Numbered from the stretch's first letter, positions 9,148 through 17,839 are shown. The stretch is DNA of 64,000 nucleotides from Paraburkholderia sp. UYCP14C (GCF_004197395.1 NZ_SELS01000013.1:1-64000), one strand, 5' to 3'. Numbers and translations: made by a program. The notes: generated by a model from the letters alone, not told the origin.

Positions 9148-10104
9148 ATGGCCGAGATCCTCACTTTGACACTGAACCCAGCGGTCGACGTTGCGACTTC
9201 GGTCGATAGAATCGTCGACACGCGCAAGCTACGCTGCAGTACGGCGCGGCGAGACCCTGGCGGCGGTGGGATCAACGTCGCGCGCGTGGTGCATCGGCTA
9301 GGTGCCGACTGCGAGGCGCTCTATATGGCGGGCGGCGTGCCCGGCCTGACCCTGAGCGCGATGATCGAAGCGGAAGGGTTGCACGCCACCCGTATCGGCA
9401 TCGCCGGCGAGACCCGTGAAAACTTCTCCGTTCGGGAGACCTCGTCTGGCCGCGAGTTCCGCTTCGTGTTGCCGGGGCCCCTGCTCGCCGAGACGGAATG
9501 GCAGGCATGCCTGCGGCACATCGGCGGCCTCGCCGTCGCGCCGCGCTATCTCGTGCTGAGCGGCAGCGTGCCGCCGGGTGTGCCTGACGACATCTACGCT
9601 CGCGTCGCAACGATTGTCCGGCAACACGACACCCGCGTCGTGCTCGATACCTCCGGCGCGCCGCTTGCCGCGGCGCTCGCGGCTGGAGTTTTTCTGGTCA
9701 AGCCGAGTCTCTCGGAGCTTTGCACATTGGCAGGCCACGAGCTCGACGACGACGCGCAGCGTCTCGACGCGGCACGCAAGATCGTGCGTGACGGCGGCGC
9801 GGCGATCGTCGCACTGACGCTCGGCGACCAGGGGGCGCTCGTCGTCACCGCCGATCGCGCGCTGCGCGTGCCTGGATTCGCCGTACCGGTGTCTAGTTCG
9901 ATCGGCGCGGGAGACAGCTTCCTGGCGGCAATGGTTTGGTCACTCAATCGCGGCATGAAGTTTGACGAAACCTTGCGCTATGCGGTGGCGGCCGCTTCGG
10001 CGTCGTTGCTCACAGAGGGCACCCGCCTGTGCGACCGGGAGCAGATCGAGCGGATTCATCGCGAGCTCGAACTCGCGGGGGCCGATATCGTCTCTGTGGC
10101 TTGA
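9148..10104 (+). CDS. pfkB: 6-phosphofructokinase II (PfkB family)
   Basis: A 318-residue ribokinase-fold sugar kinase. It shows the PfkB N-terminal signature (LTLNPAVDVATSVDRI, then LRCSTARRDPGGGGINVAR), the substrate loop FRFVLPGP, LSGSVPPGVP, LVKPSLSELC and the catalytic GAGDSF near residue 253, followed by a C-terminal TRLC segment as in E. coli PfkB. It is predicted to phosphorylate fructose-6-phosphate. It lies 38 bp after ppsA with CCGGAG before the ATG. Many pseudomonads and Burkholderiaceae lack classical PfkA, so this enzyme could open upper glycolysis under oxygen limitation; tagatose-6-phosphate cannot be excluded as substrate. Confidence 0.9.
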   Translation: MAEILTLTLNPAVDVATSVDRIVDTRKLRCSTARRDPGGGGINVARVVHRLGADCEALYMAGGVPGLTLSAMIEAEGLHATRIGIAGETRENFSVRETSSGREFRFVLPGPLLAETEWQACLRHIGGLAVAPRYLVLSGSVPPGVPDDIYARVATIVRQHDTRVVLDTSGAPLAAALAAGVFLVKPSLSELCTLAGHELDDDAQRLDAARKIVRDGGAAIVALTLGDQGALVVTADRALRVPGFAVPVSSSIGAGDSFLAAMVWSLNRGMKFDETLRYAVAAASASLLTEGTRLCDREQIERIHRELELAGADIVSVA

Positions 10105-10601
10105 GCAACGGCAGGAATCCGCATACTCGTTGCTGGAGCCGTCGGGCGCTGTAAGGCGACGTTTCGACTCTGATCGAATGGCTGCTTTTCGTCGGGCTGG
10201 CGATCTTCGTCGGACGGTATCGTGCGCAGCGCCTGATAGAAGCTGAATGCCATGTTCCAGGCCTGGCTCGTGAAAATAGCGAAAAGCGCGGCAAATCAGG
10301 CGCGACAGATGCAGCCATCGGCCGAGCACCGCGACACGCGGATCGTGGTTTCATCGACGCAGCGCCATCAGCGACGGCGGAACCAGCGGACGGCCGGGGT
10401 TCATCGGAACCTTCTGATGGAGGACGGGGCGGCAGCGCCATGCGTGTCGATCGCGTCCCTGCAGAGGGGATTTTCCGCGCGGACTATGGTCTGGACTTGA
10501 TGCAGGTCAGTCCCGCAGTCGCTGGGTGCTTCGGATGGCCACGCACTTTGGAGCGGGAGCAGCGCGTGCGTTGCGGTGCTGGCGATTTGAGGCGTCCGGG
10601 T
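10105..10601. other. Convergent intergenic region, no supported gene
   Basis: This 497-bp stretch lies between the 3' ends of pfkB and the LRAT-like gene. Short open frames lack ribosome sites and gene-like composition. No FNR box or clear terminator was found. Confidence 0.5.
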
Positions 10602-11108
10602 TTAGTAGTTCAACGCTGCAATTAGGCAGTCGGATGTCCTGAGCAATGAAGCAGACCTCCAGTCACGGACCAGCTTGCAAACCAACAATGTGATGAGTAC
10701 CGTCACGGCGCGGGCAGGATTGCGAATGCAGGCCTGCACCTGCGCGCTTTTTCCATTCCCGCATACGCACCACTGGCACAGATGCTCACAGTTGTTGGTG
10801 AGCAGCCTGTAGTTGCGCTCGCCGAGGCGCGACGCCGCGCGGTGCGCTACTTCGGCTCCCGTGTAGGGCGAGTCCGGGTGCCGAACGATCTCGATCCCGA
10901 AGCCTGCCGAAAAATGCTCGAGCGGGATCGCTTCGATGGGACCGCCGCAGCATCCACGTGAAAGGCCCGCGTAATGAATCACCCGGCCACGCCCAACATA
11001 AATGCCGTGATGCGTATAACCGTGGCGCTTCGAGGCGAGGTGGGCTCCGAGCGGCAAGTCGCGCATGGACGCGAGGTTCATGCATTGCGCTTCCTGATGC
11101 TGGTTCAT
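10602..11108 (-). CDS. LRAT-domain (NlpC/P60 superfamily) protein
   Basis: A 168-residue protein with the permuted papain-like fold of lecithin:retinol acyltransferases and HRAS-like phospholipases. It has a first His motif (YTHHGIYVGRGRVIHYAG, His34/His45) and a second block with the nucleophile (NCEHLCQWC, Cys107). A hydrophobic C-terminal helix (about 131-146, AVTVLITLLVCKLV) suggests membrane anchoring, as in the eukaryotic relatives. The ATG at 11108 follows GGGAGCGAG. It is predicted to be a thioester acyltransferase or phospholipase acting on lipids, perhaps in membrane remodelling; the substrate is unknown. Confidence 0.85.
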   Translation of the reverse strand: MNQHQEAQCMNLASMRDLPLGAHLASKRHGYTHHGIYVGRGRVIHYAGLSRGCCGGPIEAIPLEHFSAGFGIEIVRHPDSPYTGAEVAHRAASRLGERNYRLLTNNCEHLCQWCVCGNGKSAQVQACIRNPARAVTVLITLLVCKLVRDWRSASLLRTSDCLIAALNY

Positions 11109-11609
11109 GTCTCGCTCCCGAACATTGCCGCGGCAGTGGGCTTCATCGGATCGGCCTGCTGAATGTCGCCTTTGCCCGCTGAGTGCCCGAAGACGTGTGC
11201 TCCTGTCACGCTTTAAGAATGGGCTTTGGATGGCTCGGCAACAATCGGTCCTCGCTGGAATGCCCGTCCGATCTGCGGTCGCAAGTGTCGGAATTGTCCG
11301 ACCCGTGCCGGGTGAAATGCTGATGTCGAAGCGGGTAACGACGGGATTTCGAATTCGGCGGGCACTGCCCGTGTGCCGAACGTCGGGATGGGTGCGGACT
11401 GGACCGCACGGCGCCCGCTGGATCGATGGACCGGCGCGAGCAGTTCCACTAGCGGAGCGCTGTCGGCCGAGGCTGAGCGCCGCAGTCGGCCTAACGGCGA
11501 CGGTTGCCCAGCAGGCGAAGTAGCATCAGGAAAACGTTGAGAACAGCCGGTCGTTACCGACGAATCTGAGTGCCATGATCGTTCCTCCCGCTGGAATCGC
11601 GAGACGGGC
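11109..11609. other. Intergenic region with a possible BI-1/YccA C-terminal scar
   Basis: No intact gene is supported. On the minus strand 11547-11491 a short frame ends VLNVFLMLLRLLGNRRR-stop, which resembles the last helix of Bax-inhibitor-1/YccA family proteins, but nothing of the remaining protein precedes it. A separate ATG with GGGAGG (start 11576, minus) opens only 16 codons. The rest shows nothing recognisable. Confidence 0.3.
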
Positions 11610-12212
11610 TCAGCGCACCGGCGCGCCGTGTCGTGTGATCTGAACCGCGGTCGCCTCGACGTAGTCGACCCGCACGCTGTCGCCTGCTTCGAGCCCGTCG
11701 AGCAGTCCGTCTGACGACGCCTGCAGCACCACGGTGCGTGTCGGCCCGCGCAACGTCAGCTGACGTTTGCCGCGATCGATCTGCACGACGGTGACCACTG
11801 CCTCGACCCGGTGCATGGTGAGGGACTCGCCGAGCGATGCGCCAGTCGTGAATCCTTTGTCGACGCGCTCGCGAATGCCGCTCGAGTTGGACTTGTCGGC
11901 CCGCAGCAATAGCGCGCGGTTGAATGTGACGGCGACGGTGTCGCCCAGCCGCAGTTTGCCGACGTCGCCGATACTCGGGTCGACCACCACGTCCACGGGT
12001 TCGCCGTTGTCTTCGAGCAGCGTCATGCTGTTTCGTCCGCGATCGATGGCGAAGACGACCGCGTTCGCATGCGCGACGCTGGTGCCCGAGAAGCGCTTGT
12101 CGGGGGGCGCCTGCGTCGTCGCTTCTTCGCCCATCGCCGCGAGCATCGCCGCCGCGCTCAATACGAGCCCCGCTATGGCGGCCGGTAGTCCAAATTGGCA
12201 TCTGCTTTTCAT
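11610..12212 (-). CDS. Exported hypothetical protein
   Basis: A 200-residue protein with a typical signal peptide (basic MKSRCQ, hydrophobic about 8-27, cleavage near AAMG/EE). The mature part is beta-rich, with repeated short modules of the type 'V.V.IDRG...LTL....' (FAIDRGRNSMTLLEDNG and VQIDRGKRQLTLRGP), suggesting a tandem OB-like or small barrel fold in the periplasm. The family is not recognised. Its start overlaps the stop of the small upstream gene as ATGA, so the pair is translationally coupled and probably FNR-controlled through the box at 12493. Confidence 0.75.
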   Translation of the reverse strand: MKSRCQFGLPAAIAGLVLSAAAMLAAMGEEATTQAPPDKRFSGTSVAHANAVVFAIDRGRNSMTLLEDNGEPVDVVVDPSIGDVGKLRLGDTVAVTFNRALLLRADKSNSSGIRERVDKGFTTGASLGESLTMHRVEAVVTVVQIDRGKRQLTLRGPTRTVVLQASSDGLLDGLEAGDSVRVDYVEATAVQITRHGAPVR

Positions 12213-12433
12213 CGTGTCCCCACCGATCCATTTGACTTAAATGAGGGTGTTTGTGCCGCCACATGCGGTGGCGGCGACCGCGCAATACGTCTGTTCACAT
12301 GGGCAAGCAACTGCGGCGCGTATGCGAGTTCGGCCAACCTTGCGCGAACGCGAGGATGAACGCACACGAGCGACAAGACAACGAAGGACCCCGGAAGCGC
12401 GAGAAATCCAATCAACAAGATCCGTTTGAGCAT
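12209..12433 (-). CDS. Small membrane protein
   Basis: A 74-residue protein with one hydrophobic segment (LKRILLIGFLALPGSFVVLSLVCV) then a basic tail. GAGG precedes the ATG, an FNR box lies 60 bp upstream, and the stop overlaps the next start as ATGA; together these support a real gene despite its size. The N-terminal segment could also act as a signal anchor. No family is recognised. Confidence 0.6.
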   Translation of the reverse strand: MLKRILLIGFLALPGSFVVLSLVCVHPRVRARLAELAYAPQLLAHVNRRIARSPPPHVAAQTPSFKSNGSVGTR

Positions 12434-12492
12434 GCTGAGCCTCGACTGCGATTCATGTACGTTTCAGCGTAGGGCCTCGCGCACCGGCGGGT

Positions 12493-12506
12493 TTGATGCA
12501 CGTCAA
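12493..12506. promoter_or_regulatory. FNR/ANR-type box
   Basis: TTGATGCACGTCAA starts 60 bp upstream of the small membrane protein gene (minus strand), close enough for a class II site. Confidence 0.75.
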
Positions 12507-12592
12507 CGGGGACACGTATCTCGCCCGAACCCGTGCTGGGTGAATCACCGTGCACAAGTGACGACGCATTGCGCTGTGTTGGCGCGCTTGGT

Positions 12593-13213
12593 CTATGTCT
12601 CATTGGTGATTGCGGAGGCGGCCAGGCGCGATTTCACGGGTGAGAACAGGTGGCCGGCCGCATCCGGCTCGCCGCAGTGCTCGAGGATGGAGGCGCGCAC
12701 CCGCTCGCGCAATCGCGCGGTCGCGGCAAAGTCGGTTCCATCGGGCACGACAGGCGGCAGAACCGAAAGCGTCATGGAGCCGCGCCGGGGGACCCATTCG
12801 CCATCGGGCAATGCGGCACGCGCACCGCGCAGCGCAACCGGAACGACGCGCTGTCCCGTCACGCATGCGCAGCGGAAGGCACCAAGATGAAACGCGCGCA
12901 GACCAGCCTCGCGCACGAAGGTGCCCTCGGGGAAAAACAGCAGACGTTCTCCGGCTTTCGCGAATTCGATCAAGCGCGCTTCGTCGGCGAGGCTCCCCGC
13001 GTAGACTCCGCGCTCGACGAAGCGCGCGCCGATTGCCCGCAACAACGGACCGGCGAATGGCCGGCGCGCCAGTTCCCGCTTCGATACGAAGGCAACCGGC
13101 GCAGGCAGAAACGCGGTGAGCGCCACGACGTCGAGATAACCGGTGTGATTGGACACGATCACCGTATGCGGCTCGCGCAAGGCGGTGAGGTCACCTTCGA
13201 GTTCCACGCGCAA
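12593..13213 (-). CDS. PlsC-type 1-acylglycerol-3-phosphate acyltransferase, start uncertain
   Basis: A lysophospholipid acyltransferase that would acylate lysophosphatidic acid at the membrane. The HX4D motif (NHTGYLD), the lysophosphatidate-binding FPEGTF and the later VPVAL strand are present. The given start is a TTG inside a conserved region; the same frame stays open and protein-like to about 13354, including a hydrophobic anchor (YIPAALGVGVFACIAF) and RNWRILARASRLFLRAAGL, typical of the PlsC N-terminus, yet holds no ATG, GTG or TTG at a credible place. The true gene therefore begins near 13340 with a rare start, or a small frameshift has removed its start. An FNR box lies at 13482. Confidence 0.8.
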   Translation of the reverse strand: MRVELEGDLTALREPHTVIVSNHTGYLDVVALTAFLPAPVAFVSKRELARRPFAGPLLRAIGARFVERGVYAGSLADEARLIEFAKAGERLLFFPEGTFVREAGLRAFHLGAFRCACVTGQRVVPVALRGARAALPDGEWVPRRGSMTLSVLPPVVPDGTDFAATARLRERVRASILEHCGEPDAAGHLFSPVKSRLAASAITNET

Positions 13214-13481
13214 TCCCGCCGCGCGCAGGAACAGTCGGCTGGCCCGCGCGAGGATGCGCCAGTTACGCGCTTGATCGCGTCGAAACGCGATACAGGCGAA
13301 GACGCCGACACCAAGCGCGGCCGGGATGTACGCGGAAGTGATACGACAGAGCGATCAGCAACCCGCGGCTTTGCGCGATTCACTCGATGCAGCGTGCGAG
13401 CACGCGGACGTCGCCGGGCAATTCCGGTGCGGCGACGCTAGCGTGACTGAAGCCAGTCTAGGCAGATAGGGGAGCGCAGCG

Positions 13482-13495
13482 TTGACGCAAGTCAA
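13482..13495. promoter_or_regulatory. FNR/ANR-type box
   Basis: TTGACGCAAGTCAA lies between the ChaB gene's 3' end and the acyltransferase N-terminal region, positioned to drive the acyltransferase on the minus strand. Confidence 0.72.
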
Positions 13496-13568
13496 TGGGA
13501 TTCGGGGCTCGGCGAGTTTCACGGCACCAAGGGATTTACCAGCAGAAGGGATGCCGCGATCGTGCGTA

Positions 13569-13778
13569 TCAGCGCCGCTCAATCCACTCGCTGCCGTCCT
13601 TGACGTAACACCGCTTGACCGCCGCCCATGCCACGCGATGCGCGATTTCTTCGTGACGCGCATCGGCTGCGTATTCCTCGTACGCGGAGTTAAATGCAGC
13701 CCGATAGATCTCCTGCGCGCGCTGCGGCAGATGATGCCGAACCGATGCGGGCAGATCGGCATTGCTGAAATAGGGCAC
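13569..13778 (-). CDS. chaB: ChaB family protein
   Basis: A 69-residue protein matching the ChaB fold over its whole length (MPYFSNADLPASVRHHLP, then AQEIYRAAFNSAYEEY and AHRVAWAAVKR.Y). ChaB was named as a putative regulator of the ChaA cation/proton antiporter; its biochemical role is still unclear. The start is GTG with GGAG 6 nt ahead. It lies 27 bp after the phasin-like gene and is probably co-transcribed with it. A cation/proton antiporter of another family is encoded divergently at 14590. Confidence 0.9.
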   Translation of the reverse strand: MPYFSNADLPASVRHHLPQRAQEIYRAAFNSAYEEYAADARHEEIAHRVAWAAVKRCYVKDGSEWIERR

Positions 13779-13805
13779 TTCGTTCTCCGGTCGAGGAGTC
13801 GTCGT

Positions 13806-14240
13806 TCAGGCACGATCCAGGTTTGAGAGAGACGAACCGGATGTTTCAGATCTGTCGACGACCACCTCCGGCATCACTCGTGATGTTCGTGAGCGAGCCG
13901 GATGACGCTCTTCCACAGCCGCGACTCCGGCCGGACCGACCGCACCTTCCGGTGCAAGCACAGGCAACGCGGCAGCGGGGGCCGCACCAACTCCGTCGGC
14001 CAGATCGCGACACGCGTTGACAGCGTCCGAGACGTTCTTGAAGTAGCGCATCGCGCTGGATACGCACTCGGGCAGCATGAGGCTGGCAGTCGACATGCAT
14101 TCGAGCGGATTGCGTGTGAGCGCGCAACGCGCCCATGTTTCCTGTGTCAGCGCCAACCAGTCGACGCAGGCTTGCGTCTGCGCGTCGGCGAAGGTCTTCC
14201 AGATTTCCGGCAAATTGCGTGTAGAGGACTGAGTCAACAT
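13806..14240 (-). CDS. Phasin-like small protein
   Basis: A 144-residue protein. The ATG at 14240 is preferred over upstream in-frame codons because GGGAGG lies 5 nt before it and the FNR box would otherwise be inside the gene. The N-terminal 90 residues are helical and amphipathic (LPEIWKTFADAQTQACVDWLALTQETW), as in PHA granule-associated phasins; the C-terminus is an Ala/Pro/Val-rich tail. With phaC nearby a granule or storage role is reasonable but is not proved by a diagnostic motif. Confidence 0.65.
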   Translation of the reverse strand: MLTQSSTRNLPEIWKTFADAQTQACVDWLALTQETWARCALTRNPLECMSTASLMLPECVSSAMRYFKNVSDAVNACRDLADGVGAAPAAALPVLAPEGAVGPAGVAAVEERHPARSRTSRVMPEVVVDRSETSGSSLSNLDRA

Positions 14241-14395
14241 GAATGCCTCCCGTGGGCGTGGTCGCGAGAGCGCCACCAGGCTGCCGGCATCCGGCTGTGC
14301 CCGGCAAGCCGGGCTCACGCGCCGCTGCGGGTCACCGTTGGAATGCAATAGCGTGACGCTCCAATAGGAGGATGAACGACTGCGAGGCGCGAGCA

Positions 14396-14409
14396 TTGAC
14401 GTGTGTCAA
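14396..14409. promoter_or_regulatory. FNR/ANR-type box (leftward)
   Basis: TTGACGTGTGTCAA is one of two boxes in the divergent region; it is nearer the phasin-like gene (minus strand). Confidence 0.72.
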
Positions 14410-14460
14410 TGAGGGAGCAGCGGGGTACGGATGTCGCGGGAAGCGAGTCACTCACCAGGT

Positions 14461-14474
14461 TTGACCTGGATCAA
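14461..14474. promoter_or_regulatory. FNR/ANR-type box (rightward)
   Basis: TTGACCTGGATCAA lies 115 bp before the antiporter ATG. A TATGCG-like -10 follows about 30 bp downstream, consistent with class II activation. Confidence 0.75.
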
Positions 14475-14589
14475 TCCGCATCTCCCCGTCCGGCAGTCTG
14501 ATATGCGAATGGCTCTTTAGCAGAGAGGATGGCCGGCGCCAGCCGCGTTACGCGCGAACGGTCTCACACCGCGGCAAAGGAGAAGGCTG

Positions 14590-15852
14590 ATGGTCATCGT
14601 TGCCGCTTTCATCTCGATGGTATTTTTCTACAGCCTGATTTCCCGGCGACTGGAGCGAACGGTCCTGACGGCACCGATCCTCTTTACGGCGTTCGGTGCG
14701 CTCATGGCTTTTTCACACGGAGCGCTGGACGAACTCGCCCTTGACCGCAAAGACCTGCTGCAGGTGGCCGAGCTGGGACTTGTGATGACGCTCTTCACCG
14801 ATGCTTCGAGAGTCCGTCCGAGCATGCTGAAGGGCGAGACCAATCTGCCGATACGCCTGCTGAGCACGGGCATGCTGCTCACCATCATGCTCGGGGTGCT
14901 GTGTGCGATGGTCGTTTTCAGAACGCTGACCTGGTGGGAGGCGGGTATCATCGCCGCGATTCTCGCTCCGACTGATGCGGGGCTCGGGCAGGTCATCGTC
15001 AATAGCCCGCACGTGCCACATCGAATCCGTCAGGCGTTGAATGTGGAGGCCGGATTGAATGACGGACTCTCGGTGCCCTTCCTGATGTTCTTTGTCGCGT
15101 TGGCGGAGGCCCGGGAAACGAGTCGGGGCGGCACAGTCCTGACCCGGTTTCTGATCGAGCAGCTCGGCTACGGCGCGCTGGTGGGACTCGCCATCGGACT
15201 GCTGGGCGGCTGGCTGCTGGGTCTTGCTCTCCGAAAGCAGTGGATGGCCGAACCCGTCGTGCAGCTGGGCGTCGTGGCGCTGCCGCTTGCTTGCGTGGTG
15301 GCCTCGGAGGCTACAGCAGCAAGTATGTTTATCGCCGCGTTCGTGGCCGGGCTGGCGACACAGGTCGGCTTCCGCGAGGTCGGCAAGCATAGCGTGGAGT
15401 TCGCCGAAGACTGGGGGCAACTCTTTAACTATTTCGTGTTCTTCCTGTTCGGGTTGCTGGTGACGCGTGTCTGGTCACAGTTCAGTTTTGCCGTCGTGAC
15501 CTATAGCGTACTGAGCCTGACACTGATTCGCATCGTGCCGGTGGCGATAGCGCTGCTGGGCACGCGCCTGAGCTGGCCGACCGTGCTGTTCATGGGATGG
15601 TTCGGCCCGAGAGGCCTCGCCTCGATCGTTCTCGGGCTTGTCTATCTCGAGGGGGAAACCGATCTGCCCGGAGAGCCCACCATCAAGCTCGTGGTGATGG
15701 CGACGGTGCTGCTCAGCATCTTCGCTCACGGACTCACCGCGCTTCCTGCGACCGTCAGGTACGCCAAATCAATCGCCACGCTGGGGCATCGTGCGCCAGA
15801 GTATCAGGACGAGGTAATGGGCGCCGATCGGGCGACTGCCGAGGGGCTCTGA
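14590..15852 (+). CDS. CPA1-type cation/proton antiporter
   Basis: A 420-residue inner-membrane antiporter with about 12 hydrophobic segments, starting VAAFISMVFFYSLIS. The core carries the CPA signatures LAPTDAGLGQVIVNS and VEAGLNDGLSVPFLMFFV (the ion-binding Asp pair region), and later SEATAASMFIAAFVAGL and FMGWFGPRGLASIV. It would exchange Na+ or K+ for protons and hold pH when respiration slows. AAGGAG lies 7 nt before the ATG. The FNR box upstream and the neighbouring chaB fit ion homeostasis under oxygen limitation. Confidence 0.9.
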   Translation: MVIVAAFISMVFFYSLISRRLERTVLTAPILFTAFGALMAFSHGALDELALDRKDLLQVAELGLVMTLFTDASRVRPSMLKGETNLPIRLLSTGMLLTIMLGVLCAMVVFRTLTWWEAGIIAAILAPTDAGLGQVIVNSPHVPHRIRQALNVEAGLNDGLSVPFLMFFVALAEARETSRGGTVLTRFLIEQLGYGALVGLAIGLLGGWLLGLALRKQWMAEPVVQLGVVALPLACVVASEATAASMFIAAFVAGLATQVGFREVGKHSVEFAEDWGQLFNYFVFFLFGLLVTRVWSQFSFAVVTYSVLSLTLIRIVPVAIALLGTRLSWPTVLFMGWFGPRGLASIVLGLVYLEGETDLPGEPTIKLVVMATVLLSIFAHGLTALPATVRYAKSIATLGHRAPEYQDEVMGADRATAEGL

Positions 15853-15993
15853 CTCACAGCGAGGTCGTGCATCGAACACATCGCTCAGGGTGGCTGCTTG
15901 CTGCGGTCCTCGGCGCCAATGACGGACTGCTCTCGATGTTCAGCCTCATGATTGGCGTGGCGGCAGCGCACTCGCATCCACAAGGCTGGCGAT
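15853..15993 (+). pseudogene. VIT1/CCC1 transporter N-terminal remnant
   Basis: Directly after the antiporter stop, one frame reads HRTHRSGWLLAAVLGANDG followed by LLSMFSLMIGVAAAHSH. This matches the beginning of VIT1/CCC1 Fe2+/Mn2+ transporters (HR..R.GWLRAAVLGANDGIVS..SLI.GVAAA). It then collapses into unrelated sequence ahead of adhP. Only about 45 residues remain of a roughly 230-residue family, so this is a truncated relic. Confidence 0.7.
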
Positions 15994-16051
15994 GCGAGCA
16001 ACGTCCGTTGGTCCGTTGGGGAGGCAACGGACGATTCGCCTGGCACACACG

Positions 16052-17077
16052 CTATTCCATCGTCAGCACGATGCGTCCGTTCACCGTGCCTTCCCGCAGC
16101 GAACCGAGCACGGCATTGATGTTTTCCAGTCGGTCACGGTGGATGTGCGCGCGCACGCTGCCTTCGGCCGCGAAGTCGAGCGATTCCTGCAGATCGCGCC
16201 GTGTCCCGACGATCGAGCCGCGCACGGTAATGCCGTTGAGGACGGTCGAAAAGATCGGCAACGGGAAATCGCCGGGAGGCAACCCGTTCAACGACACCGT
16301 GCCGCCACGGCGCAGCATGCCGAGCGCCTGTGCGAACGCGCTGCGCGAGACCGCGGTCACGAGCACGCCGTGGGCACCGCCGATTTCCTTCTGGATCACG
16401 GCCGCCGGATCCTGGGTTTTCGCATTGATCGCGAGCTTCGCGCCGAGCTTTCGCGCGAGTTCGAGTTTGTCGTCGGCGACATCGACCGCGACGACGTGCA
16501 GGCCCATCGCAATCGCGTACTGCACCGCGACGTGACCGAGGCCACCGATACCCGAGATCGCGAGCCACTGGCCGGGGCGCGTGTCGGTCATGCGGATGCC
16601 CTTGTAGACCGTCACGCCCGCGCAGAGGATCGGCGCGATTTCATCGAACGCAACGTTGTCGGGCAGGTGGCCGACGTAGTTCGGGTCGGCCAGCACGTAC
16701 TCCGCGTATCCGCCGTTGACCGAATAGCCGGTGTTCTGTTGCTCGTGACACAGCGTTTCCCAGCCGCTCAGGCAGTGCTCGCAGTGGCCGCATGCGGTGT
16801 AGAGCCACGGCACGCCGACGCGGTCGCCTTCCTTGACCGCCGTCACGTCCCTGCCGATCGCGGCGACATAGCCGACGCCCTCGTGTCCGGGGATGAACGG
16901 CAGGCTCGGCTTGACCGGCCAGTCGCCGTCGGCGGCGTGCAGGTCGGTATGGCAAACGCCTGAAGCCTTGATGTTGACGAGAATCTGTCCGGGACCCACC
17001 TCCGGGACAGGCACTTCTTCGATGCGCAGCGGCGCGCCGAACTGGTGGACGACGGCGGCTTTCATGTAACGGGTCAT
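16052..17077 (-). CDS. adhP: Zinc-dependent alcohol dehydrogenase, AdhP type
   Basis: A 341-residue medium-chain NAD(H) alcohol dehydrogenase. The catalytic zinc ligands ([20 protein letters not shown]), the four-Cys structural zinc loop ([15 protein letters not shown]) and the Rossmann glycine motif ([15 protein letters not shown]) are intact. It interconverts ethanol and acetaldehyde, recycling NADH when respiration is limited. The start at 17077 ([10 protein letters not shown]) has GAGGAG 6 nt upstream; a longer frame would swallow the FNR box at 17132. Confidence 0.95.
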   Translation of the reverse strand: MTRYMKAAVVHQFGAPLRIEEVPVPEVGPGQILVNIKASGVCHTDLHAADGDWPVKPSLPFIPGHEGVGYVAAIGRDVTAVKEGDRVGVPWLYTACGHCEHCLSGWETLCHEQQNTGYSVNGGYAEYVLADPNYVGHLPDNVAFDEIAPILCAGVTVYKGIRMTDTRPGQWLAISGIGGLGHVAVQYAIAMGLHVVAVDVADDKLELARKLGAKLAINAKTQDPAAVIQKEIGGAHGVLVTAVSRSAFAQALGMLRRGGTVSLNGLPPGDFPLPIFSTVLNGITVRGSIVGTRRDLQESLDFAAEGSVRAHIHRDRLENINAVLGSLREGTVNGRIVLTME

Positions 17078-17131
17078 GTGACGCTCCTCGAAATAGCCCG
17101 TCCAGTATTCCTTCGCGGGGAGACGCCGAAG

Positions 17132-17145
17132 TTGACTCACGTCAA
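17132..17145. promoter_or_regulatory. FNR/ANR-type box
   Basis: TTGACTCACGTCAA begins 55 bp upstream of the adhP start, an ideal distance for direct activation of adhP. Confidence 0.78.
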
Positions 17146-17164
17146 GCGCAGCGGGTCATCGCGC

Positions 17165-17761
17165 TTAGTTAATCGCGTCGCCGCGCGGCTTGCGCGACCA
17201 GCAGCCGATCAGCGCGAGCGCGCCGGCCATGCCGCCGAGATGCGCGAAGTGCGCGATGCCCGGCGCCTCGCCCGAGACGCCCAGGCCCAGTTCGACCAGT
17301 GCGTAACCGGTGGCGAACAGCCACGCGGGCATCGGAATCGGCGGGAATAGCAGGACCACGCGCCGCTGCGGAAACAGCAGCGCGTAGGCAACGAGCAGCC
17401 CGAATATGCCGGCCGACGCGCCGATGGTCGGATACGCGTCGCCACCGAGCGCAAGCGCGGTCAGTAGCTGAACGACCGCGCCGCACACGACGCTCGCTGC
17501 ATAGAGCCGCAACAGCCTTGCGGCGCCGAGCACGCGTTCCACTTCGCGGCCGAACATGAAAAGCCCCAGCATGTTGAACGCGAGATGCGTCAGGCTCGCG
17601 TGCAGCGCGCTGTAAGTCAGCAGTTGCCAGATGTGGAACGCGGGAGCATAGGCGTTCGCCGAATGAAGCGGCCACAGCGCGAAGCGGTCAATCATCGAGG
17701 CCGGACCCAGCGCCTCGAGTACGAACACCAGCGCATTCAATGCGATCAACAGGAGCGTCAT
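17165..17761 (-). CDS. Rhomboid family intramembrane serine protease
   Basis: A 198-residue polytopic membrane protein with six predicted helices. The catalytic Ser lies in GASAGIFGLLVAY and the partner His in HFAHLGGMAGAL; the L1 loop has the conserved AFNMLGLFMFGREVE element. It cleaves transmembrane substrates within the bilayer; its target is unknown. It lies just upstream of adhP's FNR box on the same strand. A one-mismatch FNR-like site (17840) lies 79 bp before its start, hinting at co-regulation. Confidence 0.92.
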   Translation of the reverse strand: MTLLLIALNALVFVLEALGPASMIDRFALWPLHSANAYAPAFHIWQLLTYSALHASLTHLAFNMLGLFMFGREVERVLGAARLLRLYAASVVCGAVVQLLTALALGGDAYPTIGASAGIFGLLVAYALLFPQRRVVLLFPPIPMPAWLFATGYALVELGLGVSGEAPGIAHFAHLGGMAGALALIGCWSRKPRGDAIN

Positions 17762-17839
17762 GCTTAGGCGACCTTGCAGGAAAGGAGCAAATCAGCGGAG
17801 AGGTTTCAGATCAGGGTACGACGGCGAACTCGCGCACCG

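Noticed and set aside
10170..10185. TTTCGACTCTGATCGAA as a possible regulatory palindrome
   Set aside because: It has TCGA arms rather than TTGAY/RTCAA, and it lies in a convergent region with no gene start to control.
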